DNA of 64,000 nucleotides from Ascaris suum (Eukaryota > Nematoda > Chromadorea > Rhabditida > Ascarididae). The stretch covers positions 186,001 to 250,000 of the forward strand of contig JACCHR010000027.1 of the NCBI GenBank assembly GCA_013433145.1, read 5' to 3'. Every line of letters starts with the position of its first letter. Positions within the stretch are counted from its first letter, which is position 1. The translations under genes and the position numbers were made by a program. The notes below the pieces were generated by a model. It was not told where the DNA came from and did not search any database. It worked only from the letters and a program-made list of their open reading frames with translations. Below, one piece after another: positions 59,977-64,000 of this stretch.

Positions 59977-60016
59977 AATAAAGGGCCGTCAATCCCGCAG
60001 CTTTCAGTATCCCTCT
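59977..60016 (+). promoter_or_regulatory. Polyadenylation signal followed by splice acceptor (operon-like junction)
   Basis: AATAAA at 59977-59982 lies 48 bases after the TAA of the charged-protein gene. GCAGCTTTCAG ends nearby at about 60007, and CCATGCAG ends at 60158 just before an in-frame ATG. A poly(A) signal followed within 25-180 bases by an acceptor in front of the next gene is the layout of a nematode operon with SL2-type trans-splicing. Confidence 0.45.
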
Positions 60017-60152
60017 TTGAAATAATCATCAGCTCATCATGCACCACCAGTCGTTTGTCATGATATCTTCACCACTGATATACCTCCAGTTCTCGTTGAC
60101 ACACTTTCTGAGGCTATTTTTCTTAAGGAAAAAGAAGTGTATTGATACATCC

Positions 60153-60297
60153 ATGCAGATGAACACAGTCGTTCAATTCGCAGCTGGTGTTAACGAGTTC
60201 ACAAACTTTGACGAGTTCAATCTGGACGAGCGGCTTTTGAAAGTAAATACATTTTAAAGGTTTCACATACCTGTCTTTTATTATGTCTGCACGCAAC

Positions 60298-60363
<66 letters not shown>

Positions 60364-63300
60364 CGCACTTGTATTTATATAAAATTGTATGCACTTACTA
60401 ATGTGGCAGGTAAGTGATAATGAAAACTTTCATGCGCTTTACGATTGGTGGAATTCTGCTTTATGAGCAGCCCGGTTTGATTCATTAAAATAAGTTCGTT
60501 CATTAAAATAGCCTGATTTGCCCCTCTTCCACTTTTATTATTTCTCTGTGAGTTTCACTTTCTATAGCGAATTTTATTTTATTTCACCGGGCCATTAAGT
60601 TTCATTCATCTTTCGTTACGTATCGTCCATGCTATTGCATACATCAAAAGATTTTATTTTTCTATTCCATTCTATTACTATATCACGGTTAAACATAAAA
60701 GACGTGTTGCGAATGCATTAACCATCGTATTGCATAATTAATTACGCTTGCATTCCCAGTTTTTATTATACTTTATGACTTTGTGGTCTTGCGCGTCACA
60801 TTAACCGATAATATCTGTAATTTGCTCGTCAGTGATCAGTTGTATTATTTGGGTTAAAATACGAGTTTTTATATGGTCAAGTTGTTTATAGCCGTCTGTA
60901 ATGTTTAGGCGATTGGAGAGCTGGGTTGGGAAAAGCCGACACAGATCCAGCAAACTATGATCCCGTTGGCTCTCGAAGGCAAAAACATAACAGCACGCGC
61001 TCGTACGGGAAGCGGGAAGACAGCCGCCTTTATGTTGCCGATCATTCAGAAACTTCTTCATTTGACAAGTGTATGTACTTTGCCCTTACGGTGCTGTTCC
61101 TAAAACCGTATTGTTCCGGTGGTGTGAACAATTATTTTCCTAAAACGGCGTTATAACAACCAAATGAAATGAAATCTCTGTGCAAGATCAACGGAAATCT
61201 ACAAAGAAGTTCATATGAAAGTAAGGTGGGCAGCGCCTCTTTGCCTTAGCGAAAAAAATGACCGAAGGATATTTTCGATTTTCGCGGTCAAGGAGGAGCG
61301 AAGTGAAAGAAGAGATGTGGCACATGTAACCGACTTGGGAGGCCTCTAGGACAACCGTTATACATAGAAATTCCATATTAATGTCTAGAAAACTGTTGTA
61401 CAACCTGAGGGTCAGTGCGTTCTCAATGGAGAGCGGAGATGTGACTATGGCCACGGGAATGTTCATGTCGTGTCCTTGATTAGGTTTCCTACAGAGAAAC
61501 ATGACTTCATTAGCAGAGAGGAGAGGGGGGATATAGCTCAAACCGCAGTTCCAGCATTTGACTTGCGGTAATTTTGCAAAAAATGTGATTTGGCTCACGT
61601 CTCAGTTACTTGATTTGTTCTCCAGCTTTATTTGTCCTGCGCAAAAGTGCGTAGTATAATATGTGCAACACGGTCGTTTGCGCCGCATTGAGCTCTTATT
61701 CCAGGAACGGTGGGTTGCTTAATGGGTTTTCGAGGGCGTTGCCTCCTATCAGCCAATCTGCGCTTTCCCCTTCGCGATCGTGCTTGAGGGACAACGGTTC
61801 TTTCCTTTTTACTCTATGATCGAAGGAGGAAGAGAAGAATTAGATCAAAAGCTCTTTCTTTCTGTACCTCTATAACGACTACCCTGATTGCCATCTGTGC
61901 ATTCGTAAGTTTTGCGAAGCTGCTAATATTTCAGATGTCGTCAAGCTGCACTTCGGCGGGTCCCTATGCCCTTTTCATCGCGCCTTCGCGCGAACTGGCA
62001 GCCCAGGTAATAGTCTTGTTTTGGACTTTTATTTATTCTCTAGGTATTTTTTCTCTAGGTCTTCATGGCAGCTGTTCCTCACACCTTATGCAACCATGAG
62101 AATATTTAACCAATACTGTTCCGTTTGAATGTGCTTTTCTGTACTGTTTTTCTATGGCAATGTTAGCATCTTTCACGAGATGTCGTTTCACGCTAATATC
62201 GTTTTTTTCTTTCGTGCGGAAAATGGCTTCGAAACAATTTAATACATTTGAGAGCATTGGCCATTCCATGTTGCATTTCTCGATCTCTTAACAGCTGTTG
62301 TAGTTTAAATCAGTATACCTATTACGAGCGGTCAGATGTTCTTTGGGAGCTATTAAACGCTTGAATGGATGGAGAAGGTACGGAAAAAGTGGGTTCTGGC
62401 ATGTGTGGTATTATTGCAACGTTTGCAGAAATCGTGCCAATTGTGCACAGTGTTCGTTAATGTCTTTGTCGAATGCGCAAATTAGCGCTTTATAACATCG
62501 TACAGGTAAAAAACCGAAGAAAATTGCCTCTATTTTCTTTAAATTACCTGATTTCTTCCTGCGAAGATCAGGAGTGAAGGATCCATTGCTTCTGAATGTA
62601 AGGTGTAATCAAGGGTCATTAGCCGACCTTAAAGTTAAGTGGTTAAAATTAATGTGTATCTTATCTTAGTTAGCTTAGAATGTGCATAGTAGTGTTTTCG
62701 GCATCTTAGTTAGTATGTGGCCCTTGCTTTAAGGTTTCGGATTTTCTTTTCGACAGTTGTTCCGATGAGATTATTCAGGTTGTGCTGCATACCTGTCCAA
62801 ATGCTGTCAGTTGTTGTTTCCACGTTATTTCGATCTTAAGACCATCGAGCATGGCTTGCATCTATCTGTGCTCTTGTTTCTTTTAACCTTTCTCATTTAT
62901 TCTCTCGTAGTGGATACGGATGTGGTAATTTGCCGTTCTTTGATTTTGTCACATTTCATACGATGAAATTGTTGCAGATCTTTAAGCTACTTCTTCAACT
63001 GACTGCGGCGTTCCCTTTTTTGCTTTCGGTCAACTTCTCCGACTTCGATTTCAATGCCGAGATCGCTTGGCTGAAGGTAACATTTTTTTGTATAATTTTG
63101 GCTTTGACCCCATCAGTGCTCTCTGATTCTAAGAAACAATCAGTCGAATGGGTTGTTATGTTTGGATATGCCATATTTGCTCGAACGGAGCCCTCCGAAA
63201 AGGAAAGGCTTCGTTTATAAATTGCCAAAAATGGAAGCTTGTTGATAGTTCCAACCTATTGCAAGAATAGCGCTGAATGCTCGTACATGTTGCTGTATTG

Positions 63301-64000
63301 ACGCATGAATGCCGACAAACTTACTGGGTCTCGTAACGCCACAAATAAAAAGACAGTACTTATGCGTTTCGCCACTCTGTGTCTGCAATGGTCAACGTCC
63401 GCTTCTTACATCGCCCTATCCACGTCCCAAGTCGCCCGCGATACTTTCGGTACACATCGCGTTTCATTGAGATTCAGTAGTCTAGCCCAGCCAACATGTT
63501 CAGACAGCCAGTGAGCAGCCAAAGTTTGTTTCTGGTTCTCGCCGGATCTCTCACCAGAGTTCATATATGTGCAGCTTATGTATGGATATGCACCCGTTTT
63601 CGATTGCGGGGATGAGGGGCTATTGATAGATGAGCTAGTTTTTTTTCTAGAGTTTTAAGGGCACTATTAAGAGTGAGGGTTTTATTCGAGGCCGTGCTAT
63701 TCCATGTCAGATTTACCTTTAGGTCAACTATTTTCAACTTTTTTGTCTTTCCTCTCAATTATACCTCTTTAAACTTTATAAGGTTTATTTCTGCGATCAG
63801 ATGTTTCTAAGCGAGCCATATTGTTCGTCCTCCCTCTACTTCTGCGATGCTCAAAGTTGTTTGGTGTTCGGTTGCAATCTGTTTTCTGGTACGGACAATA
63901 GGAGTGCTTGTTTTTAAGGAAGCGACATTGGTACATAAATTAAAAAATTTAAGGAACACCCGGATATGATCGTCTCGACGCCGAGTCGACTTGTTGATGC
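60153..64000 (+). CDS. DDX56: DEAD-box RNA helicase, DDX56/Dbp9 type (3' end outside window)
   Basis: This family acts in the nucleolus in large ribosomal subunit assembly. Five exons fit in phase 0: 60153-60242, 60909-61070, 61935-62006, 62978-63076 and 63954 to the window end, giving 156 aa of about 550. The Q-motif region is [19 protein letters not shown]...PTQIQ, and IPLALEGKN precedes the Walker A motif [16 protein letters not shown]. Motif Ia is APSRELAAQ (usually PTRELA), and motif Ib TPSRLVDA ends the window. DEAD, SAT and the second RecA domain lie beyond. The short N-terminus and [12 protein letters not shown] favour DDX56/Dbp9 over other DEAD-box families. The start could be 60153 or 60159; an in-frame ATG at 60039 would add an unlikely hydrophobic extension. 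Confidence 0.9.
60301..60358. repeat. (AT)n microsatellite
   Basis: An AT dinucleotide run of 58 bases lies in the first intron of the helicase gene. Confidence 0.97.

Noticed and set aside
61530..61580. Short GGGGATATAGCTCA segment resembling the start of a tRNA
   Set aside because: No anticodon stem, B box or acceptor pairing follows.
61188..61598. 136-codon minus-strand frame in the helicase intron 2
   Set aside because: No signal peptide, domain or splice signals; treated as chance.

Overview
This is a eukaryotic window, most probably from a parasitic nematode and perhaps a strongylid (hookworm-type) worm. The evidence is short exons of about 40-240 bases separated by introns from about 80 bases to several kb, splice acceptors mostly of the T-rich ...TTTCAG type, coding exons that start a few bases after an acceptor (as expected for spliced-leader trans-splicing), and a decayed RTE-type retrotransposon of the 'craniofacial development protein 2-like' kind. 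The genus is inference. No prokaryotic gene layout, CRISPR array, rRNA or intact tRNA gene was seen.

Layout, left to right. Positions 1-11.9 kb hold no confidently recognised host gene: a possible mitochondrial-presequence first exon at 55-105, a complete but decayed antisense RTE retrotransposon at 5732-8772 flanked by a 13-bp target-site duplication, and a low-complexity TTAAG/AGTA-rich patch. Positions 11899-22956 hold TTC4/Cns1, an Hsp90/Hsp70 co-chaperone, in ten phase-matched exons. Positions 23-26.7 kb hold only isolated exon-like segments. Positions 26739-28231 hold a candidate gene for an unrecognised membrane protein that overlaps the start of the next gene. Positions 28209-37103 hold a phosphatidylserine synthase of the PTDSS1/2 family in nine phase-matched exons; its last exon is unresolved. 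Positions 38.8-44.5 kb are mostly non-coding with weak exon candidates. Positions 44543-53473 hold mitochondrial glutamyl-tRNA synthetase (EARS2) in seven exons with its own presequence. A small signal-peptide-bearing, cysteine-containing ORF lies antisense inside EARS2 intron 5. Positions 53.9-54.2 kb hold a tRNA-derived SINE-like pair. Positions 57187-59928 hold an unrecognised gene for a charged protein of about 153 aa. Positions 60153-64000 hold the 5' half of a DEAD-box helicase of the DDX56/Dbp9 type, cut by the window edge.

All recognised host genes are on the + strand and are housekeeping genes (protein folding, phospholipid synthesis, mitochondrial translation, ribosome assembly). 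They do not form one pathway. The only operon-like junction is 59928-60153, where an AATAAA signal and one or two splice acceptors lie within about 225 bases between the unrecognised charged-protein gene and the helicase.

I found no convincing new multi-gene system. The most useful second looks are the antisense secreted-protein ORF inside EARS2, the overlapping candidate membrane-protein gene in front of PSS, the charged-protein/helicase pair, and the dated RTE insertion whose YADD motif has become YAAN.
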